Both the position numbers and the translations under genes were made by a program. From Mycobacterium lepraemurium (GTDB lineage Bacteria; Actinomycetota; Actinomycetes; Mycobacteriales; Mycobacteriaceae): 64,000 nt of DNA. How positions within the stretch are numbered: the stretch's first letter is position 1; the number at the start of each line of letters is the position of its first letter. The stretch is from assembly GCA_002291465.1 (NCBI GenBank), contig CP021238.1:2852001-2916000 (forward strand), written 5' to 3'. The notes below the pieces were generated by a model. It had not been told where the DNA came from and made no database searches. It saw only the letters and a program-made list of their open reading frames with translations. This document shows positions 18,700-29,612 of this stretch, piece after piece.

Positions 18700-19455
18700 A
18701 TGAACGATTCACGTCCCACCGAGCGGTTCAGTCCGCCGCAGCCGCGGTACTCGCCGTACGTCGATCCCGCGTATGCCGACCAGACTCCGTACGCGCCCAC
18801 CTACGGCCCGACGATGTCACCCTGGGCGCCCGCCGCGAACGAAACTAACCCGACCAAGCAGCTGCCCGCCTACTGGCAGCAGGAGCTTCCCCCCGCCGGC
18901 GACCCGCACGCCCCGGGCATGGCTCCGCCGCCGGGCGGGCCGAAATCGCCGCGCTGGCTGTGGATCGCCGCGGGCGCGGCGGTGTTGCTGGTGGTCGCTC
19001 TGGTGATCGCGCTGGTGCTCGCCAACGACGCGATCAAGACGCAGACCGCCGTGCCGCCGTTGCCGGCCATGCCGGAGCCGAGCCCGGAGACCCCGACGAC
19101 GTCGACGCACAGGTCGCCCTCGCTCACCCCGGCGCCGATACCGCCCACCAGCGAGCCCGAGCCGCCCACCGCGACGACCGGCCCGGCCGCGATGCAAGAC
19201 GTCGTCTACACCGTGTCCGGGGAGGGCCGGGCGATCAGCATCATGTACATCGACACCGGCGACCTCATCCAGACCGAATTCAATGTCGCGTTGCCGTGGA
19301 GCAAGCAGGTCAGCCTGTCCAAGTCCGCCGTGCACCCGGCCAACGTCACGATCGTCAACATCGGTCACAGCGTCACCTGCACCGTGACCGTCAACGGGGT
19401 TCAGGTCAGCAGACGCGTCGGCGGGGGGCTGACCATCTGCGACGCCCGCGGCTGA
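18700..19455 (+). CDS. Pro-rich single-pass membrane protein with MmpS-like C-terminal domain (Rv2507 homologue)
   Basis: About 251 residues from ATG at 18700 (AGGTGG five bases upstream; a longer frame begins at 18646). The first 85 residues are Pro/Tyr-rich and cytoplasmic. One transmembrane helix follows (WLWIAAGAAVLLVVALVIAL, residues ~87-107), then a Pro/Thr/Glu-rich linker and an extracytoplasmic beta domain (VVYTVSGEGRAISIMYIDTG ... VTCTVTVNGVQVS). The latter resembles the MmpS fold, which supports MmpL transporters. No mmpL gene adjoins. Function unknown; intact. Confidence 0.75.
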   Translation: MNDSRPTERFSPPQPRYSPYVDPAYADQTPYAPTYGPTMSPWAPAANETNPTKQLPAYWQQELPPAGDPHAPGMAPPPGGPKSPRWLWIAAGAAVLLVVALVIALVLANDAIKTQTAVPPLPAMPEPSPETPTTSTHRSPSLTPAPIPPTSEPEPPTATTGPAAMQDVVYTVSGEGRAISIMYIDTGDLIQTEFNVALPWSKQVSLSKSAVHPANVTIVNIGHSVTCTVTVNGVQVSRRVGGGLTICDARG

Positions 19456-19580
19456 GCGGACATCGCGGCCCGCCGACCGTGGGGCCGATGCACGATTGCC
19501 GGCGCGCGGACGGACCTATCCCCCACACACACTCGGCGCGGCGCGAGCCTTCGGCGGGCCGTCAGGTCGCTGTGGCGGCG

Positions 19581-20921
19581 TCATGCCGCTTCGACGGCGA
19601 CGGGGGCGCGCCGCGGGACCCGCACCGCCAGCATGGCCAGCAGTCCGGCGGTAAACACCAGCGAGATCCCGCCGAGGCCGGCGCGCACCGCCCCGAACGC
19701 GTCCACGAACACCGAGAACAGCCACGGCGCCACGAACGACACCGCCCGCCCGGTCATGGTGTAGAGGCCGAACGCAACGCCTTCCCTGCCGTGCTTGGCC
19801 ATCTGCAGCAGCAGGGCGCGCGACGACGATTGCGACGGCCCGATGAACATGCACAGCAGCAGGCCACAGGCCCAGAACGCCACCGGCCCGGACAACGCCA
19901 TCAGGGTCAGCCCCAGCACGACGATGGCCAGCAGGGACGCGACGATGACGGGTTTGGATCCGACCCGGTGGTCGACGAACCCGCCCAGCACCGCACCCAC
20001 CGCGGCCACCACGCTGGCCGCCACCCCGAACACCAGCACGTCGGCCTGGGAGATGCCGTAGACGTTGACGCCGAGCACCGCACCGAAGGCGAAGATCGCC
20101 GCCAGTCCGTCCCGGAACAGCGCGCTGGCGAACAGGAAGTACACCAGGTTGCGATCGCGCCGCCATTCCTCGCGGACCTCGGTCCACAGCTTGCGATATC
20201 TGCCCAGCATGCTCGTCGGCCGATACCCCTCGGCGGACTCGGTGAGCCGGTGCGCGACGAACAGCAACGGCAGCGCGAACAGCGCCAACCAGGCCGCGGC
20301 CACCAGCATCGCCTCCCGCACATAAAGCCCGTCGCGCAGCGGAACTCGCAGCAGCCCGCGCGTGGCGTTTGGGCCCGAACCCGATCCGGCGATGAAGCCG
20401 GTGTAGATCACCAGCAACAGCAGGACGCTGCCGACATAGCCCACCGCCCAGCCGAACCCGGAGATCCGACCGGCGGTGCGCGGCGTCGAGAGCTGGCGCA
20501 GCATGGCGTTGTAGGGGACGCTGGCCAGATCGCCGCAGGCCGCCGTCGCCCCCAGCAGCACCAGGCCCGCCCACAGATACCCAGGCCGATCGCGGATGAA
20601 GAACATCGAGCCGGTCAACGTCACCGCCGACGCGGTCAACACGCTCAGCGCCACCCGCCGCCGATGCGGCGACTCCACCCACACGCCGACGGCGGGCGCC
20701 AGCAGCGCGACCGTCAACCCGGCGATGGCCGCCGCCCGGCCCAGCCAACTCGCCGGCGTGGTGCTGCCGCCGATGCCCACGCCAACACTGCTGGTCAGGT
20801 AGACGGCGAAGACGAAGGTGGCCACGATCGCGTTCAGCCCGGTCGAGCCGCAATCCCAGAGCGCCCACGCCACCACCCGCGATCGCACGGGGGCGGCGGC
20901 ACGTGACTCCGGCTGGCTCAT
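19581..20921 (-). CDS. MFS transporter, UMF1/Atg22-like (Rv2508c homologue)
   Basis: 446 residues from ATG at 20921 (MSQPESRAAAP), intact. About 11-12 hydrophobic helices. The start WALWDCGSTGLNAIVATFVF with the D-x-G-x(5)-N pattern is typical of the UMF1 branch of the major facilitator family. A charged cytoplasmic loop (KLWTEVREEWRRDRN) divides the two halves. Substrate unknown; homologues in yeast export amino acids from vacuoles. The gene diverges from the SDR gene at 20991 with a 69-base gap. Confidence 0.8.
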   Translation of the reverse strand: MSQPESRAAAPVRSRVVAWALWDCGSTGLNAIVATFVFAVYLTSSVGVGIGGSTTPASWLGRAAAIAGLTVALLAPAVGVWVESPHRRRVALSVLTASAVTLTGSMFFIRDRPGYLWAGLVLLGATAACGDLASVPYNAMLRQLSTPRTAGRISGFGWAVGYVGSVLLLLVIYTGFIAGSGSGPNATRGLLRVPLRDGLYVREAMLVAAAWLALFALPLLFVAHRLTESAEGYRPTSMLGRYRKLWTEVREEWRRDRNLVYFLFASALFRDGLAAIFAFGAVLGVNVYGISQADVLVFGVAASVVAAVGAVLGGFVDHRVGSKPVIVASLLAIVVLGLTLMALSGPVAFWACGLLLCMFIGPSQSSSRALLLQMAKHGREGVAFGLYTMTGRAVSFVAPWLFSVFVDAFGAVRAGLGGISLVFTAGLLAMLAVRVPRRAPVAVEAA

Positions 20922-20990
20922 GCCCGGCAACTCTATCGGCGCCGGCGATCGCCTGCCGATCGCCGTTCGCGCGCTGTCTACGATTGGCGC

Positions 20991-21797
20991 ATGCCAATCC
21001 CCGCTCCCAGCCCCGAGGCGCGCGCGGTTGTCACCGGAGCGTCGCAGAACATCGGTGAAGCGCTCGCCACCGAACTCGCCGCCCGCGGGCACCATCTGAT
21101 CGTCACCGCGCGACGGGAGGACCTGCTCAAGGACCTGGCCGCGCGGCTGACCGAGAAGTACCGGGTCACTGTCGAGGTGCGCCCGGCCGATCTGACCGAC
21201 GCGGGTGAGCGCGCCACCCTGTGCGACGAGCTGGCCGCGCGGCCCATCTCGGTGTTGTGCGCCAACGCCGGCACCGCAACCTTCGGTCCCGTCGCCACCC
21301 TCGACCCGGCCGGCGAGAAGGCCCAGGTGCAGCTGAATGTCCTTGGAGTGCATGACCTTACGCTGGCAGTGCTGCCCGGCATGGTAGAGCGCCGCGCCGG
21401 CGGCATCCTGATATCCGGTTCGGCGGCCGGCAACTCGCCGATCCCCTACAACGCCACCTACGCGGCCACCAAGGCCTTCGTCAACACGTTCAGCGAGTCG
21501 CTGCGCGGGGAACTCCGCGGCTCCGGGGTGCATGTGACGCTGTTGGCGCCCGGCCCGGTGCGCACCGACCTGCCCGACGACGCCGAGGCCTCGATCGTCG
21601 AGCGGCTGGTGCCCGACTTCTTGTGGATCTCCACCGAGAACACCGCCCGGGTGTCGCTGGATGCGTTGGGCCGCAACAAGATGCGCGTCGTGCCCGGGCT
21701 GACGTCCAAGGCCATGTCGGTGGCCAGCGGGTATGCCCCGCGCGCGATCGTGGCGCACATTGTGGGCAGCTTCTACAAGAAGCTGGGCGGCGGGTAG
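20991..21797 (+). CDS. Short-chain dehydrogenase/reductase (Rv2509 homologue)
   Basis: 268 residues, intact, the same length as Rv2509 as remembered. NAD(P)-binding VVTGASQNIGEALA (TGxxxxIG variant of TGxxxGIG), CANAGTATFG, catalytic Ser in LISGSAAGN and YxxxK in YNATYAATKAFV. The C-terminal 70 residues carry a basic amphipathic region (SKAMSVASGYAPRAIVAHIVGSF) that may touch the membrane. An actinobacterial SDR of this type reduces the beta-keto mycolate precursor (CmrA, Rv2509), so the same role is inferred here; this would be an essential envelope function. Confidence 0.8.
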   Translation: MPIPAPSPEARAVVTGASQNIGEALATELAARGHHLIVTARREDLLKDLAARLTEKYRVTVEVRPADLTDAGERATLCDELAARPISVLCANAGTATFGPVATLDPAGEKAQVQLNVLGVHDLTLAVLPGMVERRAGGILISGSAAGNSPIPYNATYAATKAFVNTFSESLRGELRGSGVHVTLLAPGPVRTDLPDDAEASIVERLVPDFLWISTENTARVSLDALGRNKMRVVPGLTSKAMSVASGYAPRAIVAHIVGSFYKKLGGG

Positions 21798-21800
21798 GCG

Positions 21801-23348
21801 TTACTTGCGGCGACGGCCTCCGCCGCCGAACTTGAGCCGAATGATCTCCCGGATCCCGGTGTTCACCGCGCTCTGTACGTCGCGGTCGTGCCAGAGCCTT
21901 TCCAGCAGGCCCGGCCCTTTAGGCTCCGCGGGTTCCGGCATCGGCGGAACCGGCGGGTAGTCGGACTGAGCTTGCGGCGACCGCGATCCGGTCGGTGCTT
22001 GCGGGCCCGGCGGCGGCTGGGCCGGTTGTTGCACCGTTTGGCCGTACTTCGCTTGCAGCTCACTGTGTTTGGCTGCCTTCGTGATCTCCTCTGTCCCGAT
22101 CGACGCCATCAGCGAGCGGGGTACCCGCATCCGGGTCCAGGCCACCGGCGTGGGTGCGCCCTTCTCGGAGAGCACGGTCACGACGGCCTCGCCGATTCCC
22201 AGCGACGTCAATGCCGACTCCAGGTCGTAGACATAGGTTTTCGGGTAGGTGCGCACGGTCTTGGACAGCGCCTTCTGGTCGTCGGGCGTGAAAGCCCTCA
22301 GCGCGTGCTGAATTCGCGCACCCAACTGGGACAGCACGTCGTTGGGAATGTCGGTGGGCAACTGGGTGCAGAAGAACACCCCGACGCCCTTGGAGCGGAT
22401 CAGCTTCACCGTCTGTTCGACCTGTTCCAGGAAGGCCTTGGACGCGTCGGCGAACAGCAGGTGCGCCTCGTCGAAGAAGAAGACCAGGTTGGGTTTGTCG
22501 ATGTCGCCGACCTCGGGCAGTTGCGTGTATAGGTCGGCCAGCAGCCACATCAGGAAGGTGGAGAAGATGACCGGGCGCACCGACTGACCGGTGAACTCCA
22601 GCAGCGAAATGATGCCCCGGCCTTCGCCGTCGCTGCGCAGCAGGTCGTTCGGGTCGAGCTTGGGTTCGCCGAAGAAGGTGTCCCCGCCCTCGGCGTCGAG
22701 GTTGACCAGTGCCCGCAGGATGACACCCGCCGTCGTCGCCGACACGCCGCCCAGCGATTTCAGGTCCCCCTTGCCCGCGTCGCTGGTCAGGTGGCCGATG
22801 ACGGTGCGCAGATCGTCGGTGGTCACCAGGCGGCGGTCGCGCTCCTTGGCCCAGTGGAAGATCAGTCCCAGGGTGGACTCCTGAGTGGCGTTGAGCCCCA
22901 ACACTTTCGACAGAAGCACCGGCCCGAAGCTCTCGACAGTCGCGCGGATCGGCACGCCGATCCCGTTGGTGCCCAACGACAGGAACTCCACCGGAAACGC
23001 CGTGGCCTGCCAGTCGTCACCGGTGTCCTTGGCGCGCGCGGCGGTTCGGTCGTCGCCCTGCCCCGGCCGCGACAGCCCGGACAGGTCACCCTTGACGTCG
23101 GCCATCAACACCGGCACGCCCGCGGCGCTGAGCTGCTCGGCGATCAGTTGCAGCGTCTTGGTCTTGCCGGTGCCCGTCGCGCCGGTCGCCAGGCCGTGCC
23201 GGTTCACCGTCGCCAGCGGGATGCGGATCTGCGCCGACGGGTCGGCCGCACCGTCGATGACGACCGTGCCCAATTCCAGTGCCTGGCCCGCGACGGCGTA
23301 GCCGTCCGCGATCCGCGTCGCCGGTGTTGCCGCTGAATCAGTGCTCAT
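21801..23348 (-). CDS. HerA-like DUF853 ATPase (Rv2510c homologue)
   Basis: 515 residues from ATG at 23348 ([19 protein letters not shown] upstream), intact. N-terminal Walker [19 protein letters not shown] (residues ~60-78) and [10 protein letters not shown], then Walker [13 protein letters not shown] and a C-terminal Pro/Gln-rich tail ending in basic [10 protein letters not shown]. The helicase-like DUF853/HerA family is typically linked to DNA translocation or membrane-associated functions; the cellular role in mycobacteria is unknown. It converges with the SDR gene with 3 bases between stops. Confidence 0.82.
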   Translation of the reverse strand: MSTDSAATPATRIADGYAVAGQALELGTVVIDGAADPSAQIRIPLATVNRHGLATGATGTGKTKTLQLIAEQLSAAGVPVLMADVKGDLSGLSRPGQGDDRTAARAKDTGDDWQATAFPVEFLSLGTNGIGVPIRATVESFGPVLLSKVLGLNATQESTLGLIFHWAKERDRRLVTTDDLRTVIGHLTSDAGKGDLKSLGGVSATTAGVILRALVNLDAEGGDTFFGEPKLDPNDLLRSDGEGRGIISLLEFTGQSVRPVIFSTFLMWLLADLYTQLPEVGDIDKPNLVFFFDEAHLLFADASKAFLEQVEQTVKLIRSKGVGVFFCTQLPTDIPNDVLSQLGARIQHALRAFTPDDQKALSKTVRTYPKTYVYDLESALTSLGIGEAVVTVLSEKGAPTPVAWTRMRVPRSLMASIGTEEITKAAKHSELQAKYGQTVQQPAQPPPGPQAPTGSRSPQAQSDYPPVPPMPEPAEPKGPGLLERLWHDRDVQSAVNTGIREIIRLKFGGGGRRRK

Positions 23349-23473
23349 CGTGCTGCGCCCCTCTTCCCCCGGGTGATTCGGCATGCACTTCGCCAACACT
23401 CACCCTACGTCGCGGGCCGATCCGGGGGCGAGGGCCGGCACGGACGTCGCCGCCCCGCATTAGGGTGAGCGCT

Positions 23474-24121
23474 GTGCGCGACGAATTGGTGTGGATCGAC
23501 TGCGAAATGACCGGACTCGATCTCGGTTCGGACAAGCTGATCGAGATCGCAGCCCTGGTCACCGACGCTGAGCTGAATATGCTCGGCGACGGCGTCGACG
23601 TGGTGATCCACGACGACGACGCCGTGCTGGCGGCGATGGGCGAGGTGGTCACCGAAATGCATTCGCGCTCCGGGCTGATCGACGAGGTGAAGGCGTCCAC
23701 GGTCGACCTGGCCACCGCCGAGGAGATGGTGCTAGACTACATCCGCACCCACGTCAAGGCCCCCAAGACGGCGCCGCTGGCCGGGAATTCGATCGCCACC
23801 GACCGCGCGTTCATCGTGCGCGACATGCCCGCCCTGGACTCCTACCTGCACTACCGCATGATCGATGTGAGCTCCATCAAGGAGCTCTGCCGGCGCTGGT
23901 ACCCGCGGATCTACTTCGGCCAGCCGGTCAAGGGGCTGACCCACCGAGCCCTGGCCGACATCCACGAATCCATCCGGGAGCTGCAGTTCTACCGGCGCAC
24001 CGCATTTGTCGCCCCGCCGGGACCGTCTACCATCGAAATCGAGGCGGTGGCCGCCGCCCTCAACGAGGGAAAAGACGCACCGGGACCTAGCGATTCGGCC
24101 AGCGCACCGCCCACCGGTTAG
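23474..24121 (+). CDS. orn: Oligoribonuclease
   Basis: 215 residues from GTG at 23474, the length of the M. tuberculosis enzyme; an alternative GTG lies 9 bases upstream. DEDDh exonuclease: [20 protein letters not shown] (first D and E), [12 protein letters not shown] (second block) and [15 protein letters not shown] with the catalytic His and Asp. It degrades 2-5-mers of RNA, including pGpG from cyclic di-GMP breakdown. The coding frame is intact. tRNA-His follows in the same orientation. Confidence 0.92.
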   Translation: MRDELVWIDCEMTGLDLGSDKLIEIAALVTDAELNMLGDGVDVVIHDDDAVLAAMGEVVTEMHSRSGLIDEVKASTVDLATAEEMVLDYIRTHVKAPKTAPLAGNSIATDRAFIVRDMPALDSYLHYRMIDVSSIKELCRRWYPRIYFGQPVKGLTHRALADIHESIRELQFYRRTAFVAPPGPSTIEIEAVAAALNEGKDAPGPSDSASAPPTG

Positions 24122-24168
24122 TATCGACGTCGCCGCGTTCACCCGCACCGGGATCGGATGGCGGCCAT

Positions 24169-24242
24169 GGTGGCTGTAGTTCAGCTGGTAGAGCACCAGG
24201 TTGTGATCCTGGGTGTCGCGGGTTCGAGTCCCGTCAGCCACC
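24169..24242 (+). tRNA. hisT: tRNA-His (anticodon GTG)
   Basis: GTGGCTG pairs with CAGCCAC, with an extra G at 24169 opposite discriminator C at 24242, the G-1:C73 pair unique to tRNA-His. Anticodon loop GTTGTGATC contains GTG; T loop GGGTTCGAGTCCC. Located just after orn, as in M. tuberculosis. Confidence 0.93.
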
Positions 24243-24330
24243 CCACCGGTCAGCCATGCGTGGCCGTCCACTGCGCGTTCAGGTCGTGCGGAGCCCGCAC
24301 GACGCTCGTGCACCGGTAACCGGAAAAGTA

Positions 24331-24756
24331 GTGAACAGACAACGTCCCACCTGGCCCGCAGCCCCGTGGCGGCGCTCGCCGGGCAAGACGGCCGCCGTCG
24401 CCGGGGCGGCGTTATTCCTGGCGGGCTGCGGCGGGTCGACCCCCACGGCAACGACGGTCATCTCGACACCACCCGCGCAGACCAAAACCGTCACCGTGAC
24501 CGTCACCCCGCCGCCCCCGCCGGGACCCAAGACGTCGATCGAGACCAACAGGACATTCATCGTCAACAAGGAGATCGCGGCCGGCACCTACCGCACCGAC
24601 GGCAAAAGCGGGTGCTATTGGGCGCGGCTGCGAAGCTTCGACACCAACGACATCATCGACAACAACGTCGGCGACGGCGCTCAGGTCGTCCGGATCCTGC
24701 CGACCGACGCCGCCTTCATGACCACAAGCTGCGGGACCTGGCGCAAGATCGACTGA
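24331..24756 (+). CDS. Putative small lipoprotein
   Basis: 141 residues from GTG at 24331 (GGAAAA five bases upstream). The signal peptide has a basic start (NRQRP, RRSPGK) and ends in the lipobox LAGC near residue 32, so Cys would be lipidated and the protein anchored outside the membrane. A Thr/Pro-rich linker follows (TKTVTVTVTPPPPPGP), then a compact domain IAAGTYRTDGKSGCYWARL ... TTSCGTWRKID with two Cys. That domain resembles repeats found in many actinobacterial surface proteins. Function unknown. It converges on ldtB with 7 bases between. Confidence 0.75.
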   Translation: MNRQRPTWPAAPWRRSPGKTAAVAGAALFLAGCGGSTPTATTVISTPPAQTKTVTVTVTPPPPPGPKTSIETNRTFIVNKEIAAGTYRTDGKSGCYWARLRSFDTNDIIDNNVGDGAQVVRILPTDAAFMTTSCGTWRKID

Positions 24757-24763
24757 CCCGGCG

Positions 24764-25960
24764 TCAGGTGTTGGCGTTGCCCGCCTTCCACTGCGACCAC
24801 GGGATGTTCCAGTCGCCCAGCCCCTCGGTGCCGGGCAGTGTCGACCCCACGGTGTGCACGACCTCGACGATGTCGCCGCTCTTGCTGTGGTCGTAGAACC
24901 ATTCGGCGTTGCTGGGGCTCACGTTGAGACAGCCGTGGCTGGTGTTGGTGTGCCCCTGCGCGCCGACCGACCACGGCGCCGAGTGCACGAAGACGCCGCT
25001 GTAGGACAGCTGCGTGGCCCAGTCGACTTCGGTGCGATATCCGTTGGGCGAGTTGACCGGAACGCCGTAGGTGGAGGAGTCCATGATGATGTGCTTGAAC
25101 CGCGCCCCGACGATGTAGACGCCGTTGGTCGTCGGGGTGCTGTCCTTGCCCATCGAGGTCGGCATGGTCTTGACCACTTCACCGTTGACCCGCACCGTCA
25201 CCGTCTTGGTGGTGTCGTCGGCGGTCGAGATCACCTCGTCGCCAATGGTGAAGTGCGTCTTGACGTTGTCCTCGCCGAACATGCCGTCGCCCAGGTCCAC
25301 CCCGTAGGTGTTGACGGCCACGTCGATGACGGTCCCGGACTTCCAGAAATGCTCTGGGCGCCAACGCACTTCGCGATTGTTGAGCCAGTAGAAGGCGCCC
25401 TCCACCGGAGGATTGGTAGTGATGGTGATGGCCTTTTGGGCCGCGGCCCGGTTGGCGATGTTCTCGTCGAAGCGGATCGCCACCGGTTCGCCGACGCCGA
25501 CCACCTCGCCGTCGGCCGGGCTGACGTAGGGCATGGTCAGGTGCGCCGGGGAACTGGTCTCGAAGGTCATCTGCTTGCTGGCCGCGCCGCCTAGGCCGGT
25601 CGCCTTCGCGGTCAGCGTGTAACGCCGGTTGTAGCCGAGCTGCTCGGTGGTCGACCAGCGCAGGCCGTCGGGGCTCAGTTGCCCGCTGATCGACCTGCCG
25701 TTCTCGTTGACCATGGTGACCGAGGCCAGCACGCCGTCGGCGACGCTGACCGTCACCGGCGCATCCACCGTCACGCCGACCGCGCCGTCGCTCACCGAGG
25801 CGGTGAGCTTGGGCACCAGCAGGTCGGCGAACGGGGTGCCCTTGTCGAAGATGACCTTGGGCGGCGCTGCCGTGTGGCTGCCGCCGCAGGCGACTGCGCC
25901 CACAGCAACCAAAGCCATCGCGGCTGCCAGCCACGATCGGCGTCCACGCAAAGGCGTCAT
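24764..25960 (-). CDS. ldtB: L,D-transpeptidase 2 LdtB (LppS)
   Basis: 398 residues from ATG at 25960 (GGAAGG upstream); an in-frame ATG lies 27 bases further up. Lipoprotein signal: [19 protein letters not shown] with lipobox Cys near residue 27. Two immunoglobulin-like domains (~50-240) precede the YkuD catalytic domain (~245-380), with [36 protein letters not shown] containing the catalytic His and Cys (SHGCLNVS). It makes 3->3 peptidoglycan cross-links and is the main carbapenem-sensitive L,D-transpeptidase of M. tuberculosis (Rv2518c, 408 aa). Intact. Confidence 0.9.
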   Translation of the reverse strand: MTPLRGRRSWLAAAMALVAVGAVACGGSHTAAPPKVIFDKGTPFADLLVPKLTASVSDGAVGVTVDAPVTVSVADGVLASVTMVNENGRSISGQLSPDGLRWSTTEQLGYNRRYTLTAKATGLGGAASKQMTFETSSPAHLTMPYVSPADGEVVGVGEPVAIRFDENIANRAAAQKAITITTNPPVEGAFYWLNNREVRWRPEHFWKSGTVIDVAVNTYGVDLGDGMFGEDNVKTHFTIGDEVISTADDTTKTVTVRVNGEVVKTMPTSMGKDSTPTTNGVYIVGARFKHIIMDSSTYGVPVNSPNGYRTEVDWATQLSYSGVFVHSAPWSVGAQGHTNTSHGCLNVSPSNAEWFYDHSKSGDIVEVVHTVGSTLPGTEGLGDWNIPWSQWKAGNANT

Positions 25961-26121
25961 CCAGTGACCTTCCATCTCACGTCGCACAGTTGGTCACCGC
26001 TGACCACAGGTAGCTGCCGGCATTCTAATGGGTTTCGGGCGTCGTCCCGTGCGCATCCGCGCCGGCGGCGGCCGTTCGGTGTCGGCACCGAAATCGACTC
26101 GCAATCCGGCGAGTCAGCAAA

Positions 26122-27025
26122 CTAGGCGGGCTGGTGCAGTTGCGCCTCGGCCCGGTCGCGGGTCGCGACGGCTTCGACGCGGGCGAGCTTGATGATGGCC
26201 GCCGTCATTACCACCACGGCCACCAGCAGCGCGACCGTCCCGGCCCGGCCGGTGTCCAGCGTCTCGCCCAGCACGACCACGCCCAGCACCGACGCCACCA
26301 CCGGCTGCAACACCTGCAGGGTGGGCATCGACGCGGTCAACGGCCCGGCCCGAAACGCCGCCTGACTCCACACCACGCCCCCCAGCGCGACCAGGATGCA
26401 AGCATACAGCTCCGGGGTCCGGGTCACCATCCCGACACCCTGCCCCAACCGCGCCATCACCTTCCTTGGTGAGCACCGCGAACACGCCCCACAGCGACCC
26501 GGACACGAAGGCGAACAACACCGCGGCCACGGCGCCGCCCCGGACCCGGCCGGCCACCACGCAGCCTGCCAGCAGCGGCCCCAGCACGAGGGCCACCACC
26601 GCCCAGGTGCGCAGCGGCGCCCCGGCGTGGCCGGTCTGCGGATTGCCCACGACGACGACCACGGTCACCGCGGCGGTGAGCAGGGCCGCCCACACCCATT
26701 CGCCCGCGGTCACGGCGCGGTGCGACAGCCGGGCGTTGATGGGCAGGGCGAAGAGCACCGAGAACATCAGCAGCGCCTGCACCAGCAACACCGAACCGCC
26801 GCCCAGGGCGGCGGCCTGCAACCCGCTGCCCGCCAGCAACAGCGCGGCACCCCACCACCACCACCACCACCGCTGGCTGCGCAGCAGTCCGGCAAACAAT
26901 TCGACCGGGCCCAACTCGCGGTCGGTGATGCAATGCGCCGCCCGCTGCTGCAACACGTCCCCGGTCGCGACGCACAGCGCGGAGCTCAACGCGAGTAATG
27001 CGGCGATGATCTCGGTTCGGGCCAC
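26122..27025 (-). pseudogene. DMT/EamA-type membrane transporter, frameshifted
   Basis: N-terminal 190 residues (MARTEIIAALLALSSALCV) contain about six helices, including a run of six Trp coded by (TGG)6. Near 26462 the frame breaks after FAVLTKE in AAGGAAGGTGATGG (one base too many). The C-terminal half MARLGQGVGMVTRTPELYACI ... IIKLARVEAVATRDRAEA continues in another frame to 26122. The corrected product would be 300 residues with ten helices, the size of DMT permeases. Substrate unknown. Confidence 0.75.
26852..26869. repeat. Trinucleotide repeat (CCA)6 / (TGG)6 in the DMT gene
   Basis: Six exact CCA units followed by CCG, coding for six consecutive Trp on the minus strand inside a predicted membrane helix border. 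In-frame, so unit changes would alter the Trp count without breaking the gene. Confidence 0.9.
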
Positions 27026-27053
27026 GAGGATCCTCCGTCCGAAAGTTATTGCC

Positions 27054-29415
27054 CTACAAGCGGATTAGCGTTAAACCGCGAGCCGACGCGGCCCGGCTGG
27101 GCCACCTGCGGATTGCGGGTCGCGGCGCGTCGCGGGCCCAGCGCTGCCGTCCCACCCGCACCTCGCCGGCCTCCCCGGTCGCCGACCGTTCGCGCAGCCA
27201 GACCATCGGTCGCGGCGCCCACCACGTCCAGCGGCCCAGCAGGTGGACGAACGCCGGGACCAGCACCATGCGCACCAGGGTGGCGTCGACGAGCACGCCG
27301 AGGGTCAGGCCCAGGCCCAGCATCCGCATGAACGACACGTGCGCGGGAATCAGCGCCGCGAAGGAAATCGACATCACCACGGCGGCGGTGGTGACCACCC
27401 GTCCGATGCCGGCGATGCCCAGCGCGGTGCTCTCGTCGGTTTCGGCGCGCGCCTCCTTGGCGGTCGGCGACGTCTCGCGGATGGACTGCGAGGCCAGCCA
27501 GTACTCATGGATGCGCGAGACCAGGAACACCTCGTAATCCATGGCCAGGCCGAAGGCGATGCAGAACAACAACACCGGGATGTTGGCGTTCAGCGTCCCG
27601 TTGGGTGTAGTCCCCAGCACGCCCAGGTGGCCGTCCTGGAAGGTCCACACCATCGCGCCGAACGCCGCCGTCAGCGACAACACGTTGCACACCAGCGCCT
27701 GCACCGGCAGCACCGCGCTGCCGGTCAGCAGGAAAAGCAGCATGAAGGTGACGACGGCGATCAGGCCGAACACCGTCGGCAGTCGTTTGGTGACCGCGTC
27801 GACGCTGTCGCGGTTGATCTGGGCCAGCCCGGTCATCTGCACGGCGCGTCCGCCCGGCCCGGCGACCTGATGCAGCCGGTCGAGCTGGGCGTTCGAGGCC
27901 GGTGAATACAGCGGGGCGGTGTTCGACACGGTGAAGAAGGCACTGCCGTTGGCCAGGCCAGTGGCCGCGGTGGGCGGACCCCCGGTGTCCGGCGGAGAAG
28001 GTCCCAGTCGGTGCGCTAACCGCGGAGACGTCGGGCACCCGGGACAGTTCGGCGGCGTATTTGCGAAGTTCGGCGGGTGTGACGCCGCGGGCGTCCGGGA
28101 CGACGACGGAGAGTTCGGTGCCCAGGCCCGGGAAGTCGTTGTTCAGCATGTCGGCGACCTGGCGCGCCGACGCCGAGCGGGGCAGTACCCGCTCGTCGGG
28201 AAAGCCCCACTTCACGCCCAGGAACGGCACGCCCAGCAACAGCAGCAGCGCGACGACGCTCAGCCCGACCGGCACCGCGCGGCGCAACACGTACTTCGTC
28301 GACCGGTACCAGAACTTCTCCACCAGCGGCTTGTGCGCCGGATCGCGGAACGACCGCTGCCCGTGCAGGATGCGATGCATCACCCGGCGGGCGTCCATCG
28401 TGTCCAGTCGGGGCCCGAGCAACACGATCGCCGCCGGGGTGATCACCACCGCGGCGATCGCGACGATGATCGCGGTGGCCACGATGGTGTAGGCCGACGA
28501 CTTCAGGAAGTACATCGGGAACACCACCATCACCGCCATCGACAGCCCGACGGTGGTGGCCGAGAACAGCACCGTCCGCCCGGCGGTGGCCATGGTCCGG
28601 TACAGCGCCCGGTCCCGGTCCTCGGTGCGGGCCAGCTCCTCGCGGTAGCGGGTGATGATCAGCAGGTTGTAGTCGATCGCCAGGGCCAGGCCCATGGCGA
28701 TGGACAGGTCCAGCGCGTAGGTCGACACGTCGGTGGCGAAGCTGATCAGCCGCAGCACCGACATGGTGCCGACGATGGCCAGGGCGCCCAGCACGACCGG
28801 CAGCGGCGCGGCCACCACGCCGCCGAGCACCCACGCCAGCACGGCGAAGCCCAGCGGGATCGCGATGGACTCCATCAACAGCAGATCCCGCTGGTTCTGG
28901 GCGTTGATCTGGGCATACGCCACGGCCATGCCGCCGGCGCGCGCGGTGACGCCGTCACGGTCGTGCACCAGCTCACGAGTGAGCGTGCTGGCGTACTTCT
29001 GCGCGTTGTTCTCGCCGCCCTTCAGGCCGGCGACGATCATCCCGGACTTGTTGTCCTTGCTGATCAGCTGGGCGGCGGCGGCCGGCGGCGACGTCCAGGC
29101 CGACCACACATTCATCACCCACGGCGAATTCTTCAGTTTGTCGACGATGTCGGTGCCGACCCGGTGCGCCTGGGGGCTGCGGGCGCCGTCGGGGGCGCTC
29201 ACCACGATCAGCATTTGCTGATCGGTCTGGTTGAACCGGTCCCGCAGGATCTCGGTGGCCCGGGCGGACTCCGACGTCGAATCCTAGAAGCCGCCACCGG
29301 ACAGGCTGTTGGCCACCGGCAGGCCGAAGATCGCCGCACCCACCATGACCAGGACCGCGATCCCGATGATGCGGCGCGGCGCGGCGATGGCCAGCCGGGT
29401 GATTACTCGCAGCAT
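27054..29415 (-). pseudogene. MmpL/RND-family lipid transporter, nonsense codon and frameshift
   Basis: ATG at 29415 (MLRVITRLAIAAPRRI) begins a two-half RND protein of about 785 residues. Codon 44 is TAG (29284-29286), breaking SLSGGGF-DS in the first periplasmic loop (CAG to TAG likely). The middle is normal: SIAMGLALAIDYNLLIITRYREE and HRILHGQRSF. Near 27990 the frame shifts after SAPTGTF, and the second half (NTAPLYSPASNAQLDRL ... FGLAMDYEVFLVSRIHEYW) follows in another frame to 27054. Members export envelope lipids by proton motive force. Not functional. Confidence 0.82.
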
Positions 29416-29612
29416 GGCCATCACCTACCCAAAACCGGGGTGTTTGACCCGCCGAATTGCTCACACCGGCCCGCGTTCGCCGGCGCGTGCCGGCGGTCCG
29501 CCCATGGTTTGACCATTCAGCACTCGGGTATCGGATCTAAAAGCACACTCGGGAGCCGGATTCGGGCCGCACAGCGCCGGTTGGCCTGGGCTACAAGCGG
29601 ATTGGATGTGCA

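Noticed and set aside
18960..20906. 648-codon plus-strand ORF
   Set aside because: Spans the end of the MmpS-like gene and the antisense of the MFS gene; unlikely protein composition.
26841..26875. Poly-His protein on the plus strand
   Set aside because: It is the complement of the (TGG)6 run in the DMT gene, not a separate gene.
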